64,000 bases of DNA. Source: Fibrobacter sp. UWB15 (GTDB lineage: Bacteria; Fibrobacterota; Fibrobacteria; Fibrobacterales; Fibrobacteraceae). The stretch is taken from assembly GCF_900177705.1 (NCBI RefSeq), contig NZ_FXBA01000002.1, positions 292,510 to 356,509 of the forward strand, read 5' to 3'. Below are positions 50,752 to 60,373 of this stretch, piece by piece. Made by a program: the position numbers and the translations under genes. Below the pieces are notes generated by a model. The model ran no database searches. It was not told where the DNA came from and saw nothing but the letters and a program-made list of their open reading frames with translations. The stretch's first letter is position 1. The number at the start of each line of letters is the position of its first letter.

Positions 50752-53346
50752 TTATTCCTCCTCGCTTATGCAGAGCGCCTGTACCATCGGGTACAAGTCC
50801 TTGGGACATTCGATGAGGTCGCCTGCAAGAATGTCCCAGTAATACGAGATGACGCTGTTCTGCTTTAGCACGTATTCGTAGCAGTACTGTGTCTCGCTGT
50901 CCTTTTCGCTCGATGTCCAGAACAGGTTGTACCTTCTGCTTGCTCCGTACCCGCTCGATGCGACAAAGCTTTCCATTTCGCGCACCTTGGGGACTATTGT
51001 TCGCCATTCCGTCGAATCGGGCAGGCGGAATCCTTCGGGGCAGAGGCCCATGGCCTGCTGCAGCGTCTTGTGGGCGCTTGTATTGAAGTTCGCTATTACC
51101 GCCGTTTTCAGCGAATCTCCAACCTGTTCGTCACCGATGTGTGCTACCCAATTCTTGTAGAACCCTTCGAGGCTTTCGCTTTTGCCTTCGAGCGTGTCGA
51201 GGCGGACCGTCTTGTTCCCCATGGAGTCGCGGACAAAGAACCGCCTGTTGCTGTAGCGCCAGACATACGATATCCCGCCTACGGTCAATATCCCGTCAAC
51301 CAGTTCGTTCTGCATTTCGTAAGATGTCCCGAGCTTGAAGGCCAGATGCATTTTCTTGTGATCGAGTTCGTAGGTCGATGCATCCGTGAACTTGCCGCCC
51401 GAAAATACCGGCCCGTCACCGTTGTAAACGACGCCGCCGTTTCCGTTGTGTCCGATAATGCTTGCGACAAGTTTCCAGCCGTAGGTGCCGTCGGCTTTTC
51501 GGTAGAGGTGGTTGGGGCCGCAGCCGTAGAGGTTTGAACTTGTGGAATCCCAAAATAACGTTGTCCCTGCTACGCCTGAATCGCAGTAGTGCTTGTCGAA
51601 CTTGTTGCGTTCGATAACCTCCTTGACCGTGAGCTCGCTCTTGTTCGGGGATCTCCACTGCATGTCTTCGCAAACGAAAAGCGATTCGCCGAATGTTTTG
51701 AAGGTGTGCAGCTTGGAGGAATCGCAGAAGTCCTTTTCGAGTACGGGTGCGGTAATTTCGCTGTCTGCCATGACGCGCCATTTCGAGTTGTCGCAGACAA
51801 AGTAATTGTCTTCGTAGAACTTGATTTCGTTCTGGTTTTTCGCCTTGTCGCACTTGTCGCCGTAGTAATAGGGAAGCACCGATTCGACCCACTTGTGCGT
51901 CCAGGTGACGACGTAATTTTTATCCATGGTTCCTTGCTGGATACAGACGAAGGTCCCGAATTTTTTGTCGTGGATGTATTTGCCGTTGCGTTCCTGCGTG
52001 CAGTCGCCAAAGGTGTAGGTCCGTTCGTCTATCGTTACCCAGTGCAGCGAATCGCATTGGTAGAACGCGTCGCCAACCTTGACCATTTCACGGTCGCGTT
52101 CATCGTTGCATTCGCCTTCCTTGTCTTTTACGAGTTCGTCTGCAATGGAATAGATTTCCTTTTCTTCTTTCGGGGTTCCGTTAATCCACTTGTAGCGGGA
52201 ATCTTCTTGTACGCAACTCACGACGGTGGTGTCGTAAATTTTCATGCCAAGATTGTTCGAGTCACAGGTGCCGTAAAGGTATGTTACGGCTTCGATATCG
52301 TTTAGGCGGACCCACTCGCTGTTACGGGGGTCGCAGCGGTAAACAAGGCTGTCGAATACGCCTGTAATGGCGGTGTCGCAAATGCCCATTCCCCTTTCGA
52401 GGTGGCTTACCATTCGCCACATGGGGATGCTGTCTGCATTGTAGAAGCAGATGAACTGTTCGCTGCTGTAGGCACTTTCGGAATTTTTGTTGGAAACGGT
52501 GTCGCCAATGGAATTGCTGTCGCAGGCAGGGAGTTTGTAGCTTTGGGCCCAGAACTGCATTGCCGCGAGGAACTCGTCGATGGAGATGCGGTTTTTCTTG
52601 ATATCACGGTAGTTTCCGAACAAGGTGAATGCCGAGTCGATTGATTTTGTGGACGGAAGGATTTCTTCGTATTCGATATTTTCGCCCAGGGCGGAGCGCA
52701 TTCTGGTGAAGTTTGCGTAGAAGGCGCTGTCCGTGGCCGAAATGTCGCAGTACAGGTAAAGCAAGAGATGCAAGGGGGAAGGCGTACTGTCGTATTCTAG
52801 AGGGTATTTTACCTTGTTCCTGAAATCGAGCAGCTCGCGGATTTCTCGGTCGGCTTTCTGCTTGGCTAGTTCCAGGTAAAAGCCGTCGTTGCGCACCAGG
52901 TATTCGACGCGTTCACTTTCGAGCGCTCCTAGTATATTCAGTTGCGGGTGCTCCGTTTTGTTATAATCGACGTACTGCGAGAACTCCATCTTGACGCTCG
53001 AATCTCGACGCATGCAGGTGTAGCTCAGGCGGAGGAGTGGCGATGGGTAGTCCGCCGAATCGGATACATAGACAAAGCCGTTCGTGGTCTTGTAAACGAC
53101 AGCCCTGACGGACTGGAGCGAATCAAGGTTCTCGTTGACCGATACGATTTCGAGGCTCACGGGGACTAGCGAGTCGAGCAGGGTTATTGAACCGCTGAGT
53201 GCGAAAGGATAGCTATCGGAGTTTTCGGATCCCTGGATAAAACCGTGTTTTCCGCGTTCAGGGGAATCGCCGCATGATGTAAGCGCGAGTGCAAGAACGG
53301 CAAGGAAGAATACCGTGGCGAGGGGACTGCTGAAATACCTTTTCAT
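50752..53346 (-). CDS. Large cysteine-module lipoprotein with FISUMP-like end
   Basis: An 864-residue lipoprotein (LALTSC). The N-terminal third (GSITLLDSLVPVSLEIV, KMEFSQYVDY) is the family's common region. The middle has five or more modules of the type YGTCDSNNLGMKIYDTTVVSC or FGDCTQERNGKYIHD, with two cysteines each and a following Trp. The end (LCPEGFRLPDS, FWTSSEKDSETQYCYE, IECPKDLYPMVQALC) resembles the CP-G-W/F-LP-P part of TIGR02145. It is the third gene of an operon of paralogues. The pairs of Cys suggest many disulfides, needing DsbD-type machinery. Confidence 0.78.
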   Translation of the reverse strand: MKRYFSSPLATVFFLAVLALALTSCGDSPERGKHGFIQGSENSDSYPFALSGSITLLDSLVPVSLEIVSVNENLDSLQSVRAVVYKTTNGFVYVSDSADYPSPLLRLSYTCMRRDSSVKMEFSQYVDYNKTEHPQLNILGALESERVEYLVRNDGFYLELAKQKADREIRELLDFRNKVKYPLEYDSTPSPLHLLLYLYCDISATDSAFYANFTRMRSALGENIEYEEILPSTKSIDSAFTLFGNYRDIKKNRISIDEFLAAMQFWAQSYKLPACDSNSIGDTVSNKNSESAYSSEQFICFYNADSIPMWRMVSHLERGMGICDTAITGVFDSLVYRCDPRNSEWVRLNDIEAVTYLYGTCDSNNLGMKIYDTTVVSCVQEDSRYKWINGTPKEEKEIYSIADELVKDKEGECNDERDREMVKVGDAFYQCDSLHWVTIDERTYTFGDCTQERNGKYIHDKKFGTFVCIQQGTMDKNYVVTWTHKWVESVLPYYYGDKCDKAKNQNEIKFYEDNYFVCDNSKWRVMADSEITAPVLEKDFCDSSKLHTFKTFGESLFVCEDMQWRSPNKSELTVKEVIERNKFDKHYCDSGVAGTTLFWDSTSSNLYGCGPNHLYRKADGTYGWKLVASIIGHNGNGGVVYNGDGPVFSGGKFTDASTYELDHKKMHLAFKLGTSYEMQNELVDGILTVGGISYVWRYSNRRFFVRDSMGNKTVRLDTLEGKSESLEGFYKNWVAHIGDEQVGDSLKTAVIANFNTSAHKTLQQAMGLCPEGFRLPDSTEWRTIVPKVREMESFVASSGYGASRRYNLFWTSSEKDSETQYCYEYVLKQNSVISYYWDILAGDLIECPKDLYPMVQALCISEEE

Positions 53347-53356
53347 GGAAAGCCTC

Positions 53357-55927
53357 CTATTCGTCCTTGATGCACAGGGGTTGAATCATGGGGTACATGT
53401 CCTTGGGGCATTCCACGATGTTTGTCTCTTCGGTATTGTACGAAAGGGAAATGTTTTCGAGGCAATACTGGGTCGAGTCATCCTTTTCGACAGAGGTCCA
53501 TAGCATTGTGACACTCTTCTGGAATCCGTTGATATAGACCTTGAAGGGGTACGTGTTCTCGTACGATTCCTGGTTCCTTGCAGGGATGGGTGGCCACCCG
53601 GTCGTATCGGGCAGGTGGAAACCTTCGGGGCAGAAATGCGCAGCCGTGTTGAAATCGGTGTAGGCGGTTTCGCTCCAGTATTCGAAGGTAATGTCCCTCA
53701 TCGGGTACATATACGATTTTGAGCGGTTGTCCAAGTAGGCTTGCACACTTGCGGTACGGTTGTCGATTTCGCCCAATGCCTTTGTTTCGGTGCCGCCGAC
53801 CGTGCTTAGGAACAGACGGTTCCTGAATGCTTCGGCCTTGTAGAGGGTGCCGTCTGTTTCGGCATCGGTCAGCTGGTAAAAGTCTTCGTTGCGGAATTGT
53901 CGCTTTCCCTGGTACGAGAACTTGTAGCGTACTCCCTGGATTTCTGCCTGGTAAACGGTGTCGTTGATGAAGGCTCCGTTTTCGAGTGTCCCATTGTTGA
54001 AAATCGGGTGGAAATAGTAGTCCTCGTAGAAACAGATGTATAGCCAGGAACTTGATTCGGCATTGCAGCCCATGTAGCGTTTTGTCGAGTCGCTCCAGAC
54101 AAACGATGTCCCCTTGTTGCCTTTTTTGCATACATCGCCATGCAGCTGGTTCTGTTTCTTGATTTCTTCGGGAACGGTCTTTTCGGAACTGATGAGCCAT
54201 CTGGTACCGCTGCCTACAAGGGGGAATGAACACACGTAGTTCGTATCGTTGTAGAGCACGAGCTCTCCGAAATTATCGTTCGTGCAAAGGCGGCCGTTCT
54301 TGTTCCGTGGCAGTAGGATTTCGGGAGGTATTTTTCTCCAGTAGCCCGAATCGCACATGAAAAAATTGCCCTCGTAAGTTTCGATACGGGAAGAATCGGT
54401 GCAGGATCCCAAGCTGTCCGCAGGGGAACTGGTATAGCTCCTGTTCAGGGCGTTCCAGCCGTTGTTGCAGATAAAGTAAGTGCTGTCGCGAATGACGACT
54501 TTCCCGTTAGCATTGCAGGAATCCCCGTAAAAGTCCGGTGCCGTTATAGGTTTCCAGGTGGAGTCCTTGCATTGGTAATAGTGACCGGAAGGTGTCGAAA
54601 TTTTCTGGTTGGCCTTGTCGAGGCTGCACCTGCCCTCGTAAAACACGATCTCGTCTATCGCGGTCCATTTTTCGTTACGGCATTCGGCAAAGAGCGTGTC
54701 GTTGTGGACTTTTTTGTTTTCGGTGCCGATAAAGCATTTGCCGAAGAGTTCTGTCACGATGCCGTCGAACGTTGTGTTCTTGATTTCGGTATAGTTTGCC
54801 GATATGACTTTCCATGCGTGGTTGCCAGTACAGGCGTATATCGCAGAATCTGCTGCGACGGTGTCGGACGTTGCCTTGGTACAGGGACCAAGAACCGTTT
54901 CAAGTTCGCTCATGGCGCGCCAGACATGCTCGGTTGAATCTGCGGACTTGTCGAAGTCGCAGACAAAGTTCATACCATCGAATTCGCTTTCGCTGGCGGA
55001 GGCTTTTGTCGTTGTTCCCGTAAAATTGCACAGGGGCATCCCATAGACGGCCTCGACAATTCTGAATGCGGCCTGGTGCATGTTCCTGTCAAAGTCGGGG
55101 TCTTTTTTGAGCGTTGGGTAAACCGATACGAAATAGTCCGGGTCATCTATGGAAAAGTGTTTTACCAGCGCATCGGCGATTTTTGTGCTGGGCAGTTCCT
55201 GGCTCCATGACTTGTCGCTGCCTAAGGTCTTTTTCAACTTGTCGAACGAGGCGTAAAAGGTCGAGTCTTCCTGAAAATGCCTGCCGTACAGATAAATTAA
55301 CGGTCCGAGGGAATCCTTGCTGGCAGGGTAATTTTCTATGCCGTACTTGTTGCTGCTTTGCGGTTCCAGCAGTCTGCTAGCTTCGCGCCCTGCGACTTCG
55401 CGGGCTTCGAAGAATGAGTAGCCTTCTTGTTTGACCAGGCTTTCGATGCGGCTTCCGATGAGCGCGTCGAAGAGGTCCAACTTTACCGATTCGTTTTTGC
55501 TTACCGGCAGGTAAGTGACGAATTCCATTTCAAGGGAATCGTTTGGGGCTGGGAATGTGCAGGTGAACTTGAAACGTGCCGCATGCAGGGGATATTCCTG
55601 CTCGTCTATCCAGAATGAAAACTCGGTACGGTTCCTTGTAATTTTCGCGCTAGTTTTTTCGATGATGTTCAACGAGTCGTCGATGACAGCGATTTCCAGC
55701 TTTTCGGGGACAAGCGTCGATTTAAGCCTGAATTCGCCCCTGAGTTCAAATACCTTGGGAACGGTATCGGTCGCGCTAGCCGTATCGTTTGCGGCCTTGC
55801 CGAAATCGTTGTCGAGGTTCCTGAAATCGGAAGAATGGTAATAGCTGTCGCAGGCGGTAAGGCTTGTCAAAAACAGGGTGGCGGCAACAGCCGGAAAAAA
55901 ACGGAAAAGGGTTCGGCTCCAAATCAT
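53357..55927 (-). CDS. Large cysteine-module lipoprotein with FISUMP-like end
   Basis: An 856-residue lipoprotein starting MIWSRTL (55927; ribosome site GGGAG), lipobox SLTAC. Same plan as the preceding gene: common N-terminal region (GEFRLKSTLVPEKLEIAV, MEFVTYLPV), modules such as FGKCFIGTENKKVHNDTLFAEC and YGDSCNANGKVVIRDSTYFIC, then the ending FCPEGFHLPDT, LWTSVEKDDSTQYCLE and ECPKDMYPMIQPLC. It is 1 base downstream of the shorter paralogue and 10 bases upstream of the next. The function is unknown; a surface binding or structural role is plausible. Confidence 0.78.
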   Translation of the reverse strand: MIWSRTLFRFFPAVAATLFLTSLTACDSYYHSSDFRNLDNDFGKAANDTASATDTVPKVFELRGEFRLKSTLVPEKLEIAVIDDSLNIIEKTSAKITRNRTEFSFWIDEQEYPLHAARFKFTCTFPAPNDSLEMEFVTYLPVSKNESVKLDLFDALIGSRIESLVKQEGYSFFEAREVAGREASRLLEPQSSNKYGIENYPASKDSLGPLIYLYGRHFQEDSTFYASFDKLKKTLGSDKSWSQELPSTKIADALVKHFSIDDPDYFVSVYPTLKKDPDFDRNMHQAAFRIVEAVYGMPLCNFTGTTTKASASESEFDGMNFVCDFDKSADSTEHVWRAMSELETVLGPCTKATSDTVAADSAIYACTGNHAWKVISANYTEIKNTTFDGIVTELFGKCFIGTENKKVHNDTLFAECRNEKWTAIDEIVFYEGRCSLDKANQKISTPSGHYYQCKDSTWKPITAPDFYGDSCNANGKVVIRDSTYFICNNGWNALNRSYTSSPADSLGSCTDSSRIETYEGNFFMCDSGYWRKIPPEILLPRNKNGRLCTNDNFGELVLYNDTNYVCSFPLVGSGTRWLISSEKTVPEEIKKQNQLHGDVCKKGNKGTSFVWSDSTKRYMGCNAESSSWLYICFYEDYYFHPIFNNGTLENGAFINDTVYQAEIQGVRYKFSYQGKRQFRNEDFYQLTDAETDGTLYKAEAFRNRLFLSTVGGTETKALGEIDNRTASVQAYLDNRSKSYMYPMRDITFEYWSETAYTDFNTAAHFCPEGFHLPDTTGWPPIPARNQESYENTYPFKVYINGFQKSVTMLWTSVEKDDSTQYCLENISLSYNTEETNIVECPKDMYPMIQPLCIKDE

Positions 55928-55928
55928 G

Positions 55929-57320
55929 TTACGGCTCCCATTTTTCGTTGACACAGTAATAGAACTTTCCGCAAATCATTTTATGGTCGATATCGCCGCA
56001 CGGCATAGAAAGCTCCTGGACACACGACATCGCTATCGGGTATATCGTTTTGATTGTGTTAGTGTCTGCCGTCCAAATGTAGCGGGTCCTGTCAAGGATA
56101 ACGTTTTCGAACACGGTGTCCTTGTAGTCTTCGCGAAGGCACATATAGACCGTGTCGCGGTACGTTGTCAGTTTGTTCTTGTAGTATTCTTGGCAGGCTT
56201 TGACGGCGAGGTTTACAATCGTGGTCGGGTCGGTCACCTGAACCCAGTAGAAATTGTTGCAGGAGTAATACAGGCTGTCGCGTTCCTTGTAGTCTCTTGT
56301 GGTGCAAAGGCATGGGCCCAGTTCACGCTCGGTCTTGTTGATTAGTCGCCAGTGGTATTCGTCTGTTACGCTGATTCCGTGGCGCTGGTCGCAAATGAAC
56401 GTGGTGTCGTAAAAAGCGCTGCCGCGGGTCATGTTCACGACGGTGTCGCCAAGCAACTCCTCGGTGCAGTAGGGGAATCCGTAGGCGTTTTCCCAGAAGT
56501 TGGGGAACACGTTGAGGTTGATGGTCTTCTGTTCGGTCGTCCCGATGGCGTTGGGCCATACCCACTGTTTTTCGTACATCCCGCGAACGGCTTCCCACCG
56601 GTCCATCTTGAAGTATTTTACCAGGTTGTCGGCTGCGCGAGTCCTGTAGAGAGTGTCGCCGAATTCGCCGTTTGCAATGGCCGCCGCCATATTTTTGTAG
56701 TCGGAGTAGAATACAGAATCTGAAACAAAGTAGCGGCTGAAAATGTAAGGGTCCCTGCCGATTGCATCGACGTCGGAACCGTCGTAATCGGACTTGTCGT
56801 AGCCGAAGAACCGTGCGGTCTTGCGGTACGCCTTGTCGCGGGCATCCTGGTAATCGAGGTGCTCGTTGCAAAGCTCGTTTTCTAGTGCCTTGGACGAAAC
56901 CGATGCGAGCATGTTCAGTTTGATGTGGCGTGAAATCGAGGAGTCGGCGTACTGGACAAATTCCATTTTTTTGTTCAGCGTCGAATCGCTTGCAAACCTT
57001 GCGATTACCTTGAGGTAGGGGCGAGTTAAGTGGAAAGTGTCGAGCTTGAATCCCGTGCTGTCGAACCGGGGAATTAGCGTGTCCGTTGCGTTGCACTTTT
57101 TGTCCAGCGTGACGATTTTCACGTCATCGATTTTCATGGAGTGCAGGTAATTTAGTGACCCTTGGATATAGCAGTTGCGGCAAATTACTTGCTGTGGCTC
57201 TTCTGGGGGTTCGACGATTTTTTCCGAGCCGTAATTGCAACTAGAAAACACCGCCACGAAGGCGGTCAAAAACCACAGCAGCGCAAACGTCAGCGTGTTT
57301 TTTTTATGCAAAAATGACAC
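55929..57320 (-). CDS. Shorter cysteine-module lipoprotein, first of the cluster
   Basis: A 463-residue lipoprotein starting at GTG 57320 (GGAGAG five bases before; upstream ATG frames lack a ribosome site and signal). Lipobox VFSSC. The N-terminal common region is clear (GSLNYLHSMKIDDVKIVTLD, KMEFVQYADS), and a few two-cysteine modules follow (YCTEELLGDTVVNMT, GPCLCTTRDYKERDSLYYSC). It stops with CGKFYYCVNEKWEP, without the FISUMP-like end of its sisters, so it is either a short member or naturally truncated. It is probably the first gene of the operon. Confidence 0.7.
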   Translation of the reverse strand: MSFLHKKNTLTFALLWFLTAFVAVFSSCNYGSEKIVEPPEEPQQVICRNCYIQGSLNYLHSMKIDDVKIVTLDKKCNATDTLIPRFDSTGFKLDTFHLTRPYLKVIARFASDSTLNKKMEFVQYADSSISRHIKLNMLASVSSKALENELCNEHLDYQDARDKAYRKTARFFGYDKSDYDGSDVDAIGRDPYIFSRYFVSDSVFYSDYKNMAAAIANGEFGDTLYRTRAADNLVKYFKMDRWEAVRGMYEKQWVWPNAIGTTEQKTINLNVFPNFWENAYGFPYCTEELLGDTVVNMTRGSAFYDTTFICDQRHGISVTDEYHWRLINKTERELGPCLCTTRDYKERDSLYYSCNNFYWVQVTDPTTIVNLAVKACQEYYKNKLTTYRDTVYMCLREDYKDTVFENVILDRTRYIWTADTNTIKTIYPIAMSCVQELSMPCGDIDHKMICGKFYYCVNEKWEP

Positions 57321-57432
57321 GAACTCTCCATTCCATATGCAATGGTAGAATTTACATAAATTAACTAGGAAAAGAACCTTTTTACAGCAAAACAGTGATA
57401 GACTGCCATATTTGCTAGACAACTGGCAATCC

Positions 57433-57452
57433 CCGCAGGTTCTCACCTGCGG
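57433..57452 (-). terminator. Hairpin after the N-acetylglutamate synthase gene
   Basis: Perfect 8-bp GC-rich stem CCGCAGGT/ACCTGCGG with loop TCTC, directly after the stop codon. No T-run follows, so it may be a weak terminator or an mRNA 3' end protector. Confidence 0.55.
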
Positions 57453-58817
57453 TTACTTGTCAAGCGGCATAATCAAAATACGCGATTTACGTTTCTGGTT
57501 GTAATGGTCGCGCTTGCTCTTGGGCAAATCGCTGACCGTACCGTCTTCGAATCCGAAATGGTAGAACCAGTCGAGAGCCTGCGTCGTGAGCAAGAACAGC
57601 TTCTTGTAGCCCTTCATGCGGCCGACCGAAATCAGGTGGCGCACAATGGCGTCGCCAATGCCCGACTTGCGGTAGTTCGCGCCCACAGCAATGCCCGCGA
57701 CTTCGGCCATGCCATCTTCGAAGGCGTGCAAGGCGCCACAGCCGTGAATGCTGTTGTCAATACTGTAGACAACATAATCGTTGAGCTTTTCGGAAATGCT
57801 TTCCTGCGTACGCGGCACCAAGAATCCCTTGTCGATGTAGTCCTGCATAATGCGCAAGATATCGGGAATGTCTTCGATGTTTGCAGGCCGAATGCTCGAG
57901 TACTGGTTTGCGTACACCATGGTACCGTCACCGCGGGCGCTGAACACTTCTTGCAGCACGCTACCCTGGAATTCACCGCTCAGCAAATGCACACGGTTCG
58001 CACCCGCTTCGCAGGCCCGAATGGCGTTCATCAGGTAATCCATCTGTGCAAAGTCGAGCTGGTCGGAATTGAGTTCCAACAGTTCCTTCGCCTGGTCCAC
58101 GTCCATAGCCGAAATAACGCCCGAATCCGTGGGTTCCAGGTACTTGGTGTTCCGGCCGGTCACAAGGCCTTCGAGCTTGATACCGTTCTGGTTACCGATG
58201 AAGAAGAGCTTGCCCACCTTCATGTACTTGCAGAGTTCGGTCGCCAGTTCGGTAGAACTGATGTTGTAGGCGTGCCCAAGTTTGTTCCAACCAATCGGCG
58301 GAATAATCGGCACGAACTTTTCTTCCAGAAGCTGTTCCAGAATATCGCGTTGAATGCGTTCGATACGGCCAGTGCGCATGTAGTCGACACCGTCGATCAC
58401 ACCCATGCTGCGAGCCAGCACCCAGTTGCCCTGAATGCCCCTGAGGCCGCTTGCCGTGAGGTGGCTCATGATATGCTGTGCAACGCCGAGAGAAGCCTGC
58501 TCGATATGCGGCAGTGCCTCTTCGCTTGTAAGGCGCACGCCGGCATGAAACGTGGATTCCAGTTCCCACGCCTTGAGCTGGGCATCGATGCTGTTACGCG
58601 TACCCGGCACGATAATGATGCGGATACCCGCCTTGTGCAAAAGCGCAATGTCACGCATAAGCACCGGGAAAAGCGGGTGACTCATCAAGTCATCCTCGAT
58701 TTTCAGCACAAACAGCTGGCCCTTGAAGCGTTCCATATAACCGAACACTTCGCGAATAAAACCGGCAACTTCAAAATGTTGCGAATTAAAGTCAGGCGTT
58801 GCGTTATTCATATTCAA
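57453..58817 (-). CDS. argA: Amino-acid N-acetyltransferase (N-acetylglutamate synthase)
   Basis: A 454-residue ArgA-type enzyme acetylating glutamate with acetyl-CoA at the start of arginine synthesis. The N-terminal two-thirds is an amino-acid-kinase-like domain (IIIVPGTRNSIDAQL, LRGIQGNWVLARSMGV, VPIIPPIGWNKLG), usually the site of arginine feedback. The last about 150 residues are a GNAT domain (VAGIAVGANYRKSGIGDAIV, KKLFLLTTQALDWFYHFGFE). The order matches classical ArgA rather than ArgJ. No other arg gene is near. Confidence 0.92.
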   Translation of the reverse strand: MNMNNATPDFNSQHFEVAGFIREVFGYMERFKGQLFVLKIEDDLMSHPLFPVLMRDIALLHKAGIRIIIVPGTRNSIDAQLKAWELESTFHAGVRLTSEEALPHIEQASLGVAQHIMSHLTASGLRGIQGNWVLARSMGVIDGVDYMRTGRIERIQRDILEQLLEEKFVPIIPPIGWNKLGHAYNISSTELATELCKYMKVGKLFFIGNQNGIKLEGLVTGRNTKYLEPTDSGVISAMDVDQAKELLELNSDQLDFAQMDYLMNAIRACEAGANRVHLLSGEFQGSVLQEVFSARGDGTMVYANQYSSIRPANIEDIPDILRIMQDYIDKGFLVPRTQESISEKLNDYVVYSIDNSIHGCGALHAFEDGMAEVAGIAVGANYRKSGIGDAIVRHLISVGRMKGYKKLFLLTTQALDWFYHFGFEDGTVSDLPKSKRDHYNQKRKSRILIMPLDK

Positions 58818-58844
58818 TAAATTAGAAAAAGTTCACTTTTAAAA

Positions 58845-58875
58845 AACGGACGCATCCCTTAGGGCTGCGTCCGTT
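58845..58875 (-). terminator. Terminator after nuoA
   Basis: Stem ACGGACGCA/TGCGTCCGT with an internal CCC/GGG pairing. On the minus strand TTTTTT follows. It separates nuoA from argA. Confidence 0.9.
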
Positions 58876-58905
58876 GAGTTGAGATAGAATACTCTTTCCC
58901 GAATC

Positions 58906-59313
58906 TTAGTCTTGGATTCGAGTCCAGTTGAGAATTCCCTTCTTGACCAGGTAGATATAGCCCGCTTCAAGAATCACGAGGAATCCGAGCAACACGAACA
59001 GCAAGTCCCAGCCGCCCTTGAGGAACTGAACGGTCCAGGGGTAGAGGAACGCCACTTCGAGGTCAAAGACCAGGAACAGCATGGCGACCATGTAATACTT
59101 TACGGGGTATCGTTCGCCCGAAGTACCGGAAACATGCGCGATACCGCATTCGTAAGACGTACCTTTGATCGAGGTTCCCTTGATTTTGCCCGGATGCAGG
59201 AACCAGTTCGCCACCAAAAGAGCGGTAGGAACAACGAGTGCAAGGACCACGAGGATGGTCATGGCAAAAGTGGTATCAAAGATTTCAACGTTCGTCATAG
59301 TGACACCAAACAT
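58906..59313 (-). CDS. nuoA: NADH-quinone oxidoreductase subunit A
   Basis: A 135-residue inner-membrane protein of complex I. Three membrane helices (about 14-35, 73-93, 103-123) and the hallmark YECGIAHVSGTSGERYPVKYY with FLVFDLEVAFLYPW are those of NuoA/NdhC. It normally begins a nuoA-N operon, but here it stands alone between a terminator and a divergent lipoprotein gene; the remaining subunits must be elsewhere or absent. No good ribosome site is visible before either possible start. Confidence 0.93.
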   Translation of the reverse strand: MFGVTMTNVEIFDTTFAMTILVVLALVVPTALLVANWFLHPGKIKGTSIKGTSYECGIAHVSGTSGERYPVKYYMVAMLFLVFDLEVAFLYPWTVQFLKGGWDLLFVLLGFLVILEAGYIYLVKKGILNWTRIQD

Positions 59314-59366
59314 AGTAAAATTCTTTTTTCTAGTTAAGTCGAAAAATGTAAACTATATTTAGAGGC

Positions 59367-60305
59367 ATGAAAAAGATCACTACATTTTTGGGATGTGTGG
59401 GTGTGGTGTGCTTCTTCTGGGGGTGTTCCTCTGACAGTGACCTGCTGTCACCGGGGGCTACGCTTGCAGATGAGCCAGCAATTACTCCGGCAAACGATAC
59501 CCCAGCCAATCTTTCTTCCGCTGCACAGGCTCCGATCAGTAGCAGCTCTAGTACAACACTTCCTCCCGACGAAAAAAATCCTAATCCGGGAACCCCCGAG
59601 GTCAGGCACGATACAGTGACCAAAACGGTCATCATCCAAAAAGACCCCAATCTCGGCGAAACCCCTACTCCAAACTATCGCCAAGACGAAGTATTCTGTT
59701 GGAGCGACGAATGCAGGGCCAAGTACGCCGGAATGACGTCCAACCCGGATCTCCAGTCCTCGTCGTCTGCGCTCAGCATCGACATCGGCATGTCCGAAGA
59801 AGCAAAGGTTCCGCCGACCATCAGCGGCAACACCATGACGGATATGCGCGACAACCAATCCTACAAACTGGAAACAGTCGCAAACACCCGCTGGATGGCC
59901 GAAAACTTGAGGTACAGGACCGAAAACGGAAGCTTCTGCGAAGACAAGGAAGGCAACGACGTATGCGCCAAGAACAAGAGCGTGTACTACACGTACGGCG
60001 TTGCACAGAGAGTCTGCCCCATGGGTTGGCGACTTCCGACCGCAGACGAAGTCACCGCCGCAGCCGCAGCCCAACCCGATAGCTGGTGGGTCATTGGCGG
60101 AAGATTCAAGCTCGACGAAGAGGGCAAGGTCTCGGAATTCGGCCTAAACGACGGACAAGGCTACATCTGGATTATCCAAAACGGTAGCAACACCTCTTGG
60201 AGAATCAAGGCCTATTCCGGCGACGAGGTGGAAAAGGCATTCCAGACAAGCGAAGGTCCGCGAGCCTACAACGTACGCTGCGTCGAAGGCGCCGATATTG
60301 AATAA
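59367..60305 (+). CDS. FISUMP-domain (TIGR02145) lipoprotein
   Basis: A 312-residue lipoprotein (CFFWGC, Cys20) with a long Pro/Ser/Thr tether. From about residue 153 the TIGR02145 (Fibrobacter succinogenes major paralogous) domain is clear: TMTDMRDNQSYKLETVANTR, WMAENLRY, VCPMGWRLPTADEVTAA and a final YNVRCVEG. The family is thought to be surface located; its function is not known. It has a strong terminator and no partner gene. Confidence 0.85.
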   Translation: MKKITTFLGCVGVVCFFWGCSSDSDLLSPGATLADEPAITPANDTPANLSSAAQAPISSSSSTTLPPDEKNPNPGTPEVRHDTVTKTVIIQKDPNLGETPTPNYRQDEVFCWSDECRAKYAGMTSNPDLQSSSSALSIDIGMSEEAKVPPTISGNTMTDMRDNQSYKLETVANTRWMAENLRYRTENGSFCEDKEGNDVCAKNKSVYYTYGVAQRVCPMGWRLPTADEVTAAAAAQPDSWWVIGGRFKLDEEGKVSEFGLNDGQGYIWIIQNGSNTSWRIKAYSGDEVEKAFQTSEGPRAYNVRCVEGADIE

Positions 60306-60325
60306 CCTAAACCTTTAACAAACGA

Positions 60326-60351
60326 AAAACCCGGGCAAGTGCTCGGGTTTT
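60326..60351. terminator. Bidirectional terminator between FISUMP gene and zapA
   Basis: Stem AAAACCCGGGC/GCTCGGGTTTT with loop AAGT, flanked by A and T runs. It serves the lipoprotein gene on the plus strand and zapA on the minus strand. Confidence 0.88.
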
Positions 60352-60373
60352 CTTTTATTCGCAAGCTTCGGAT

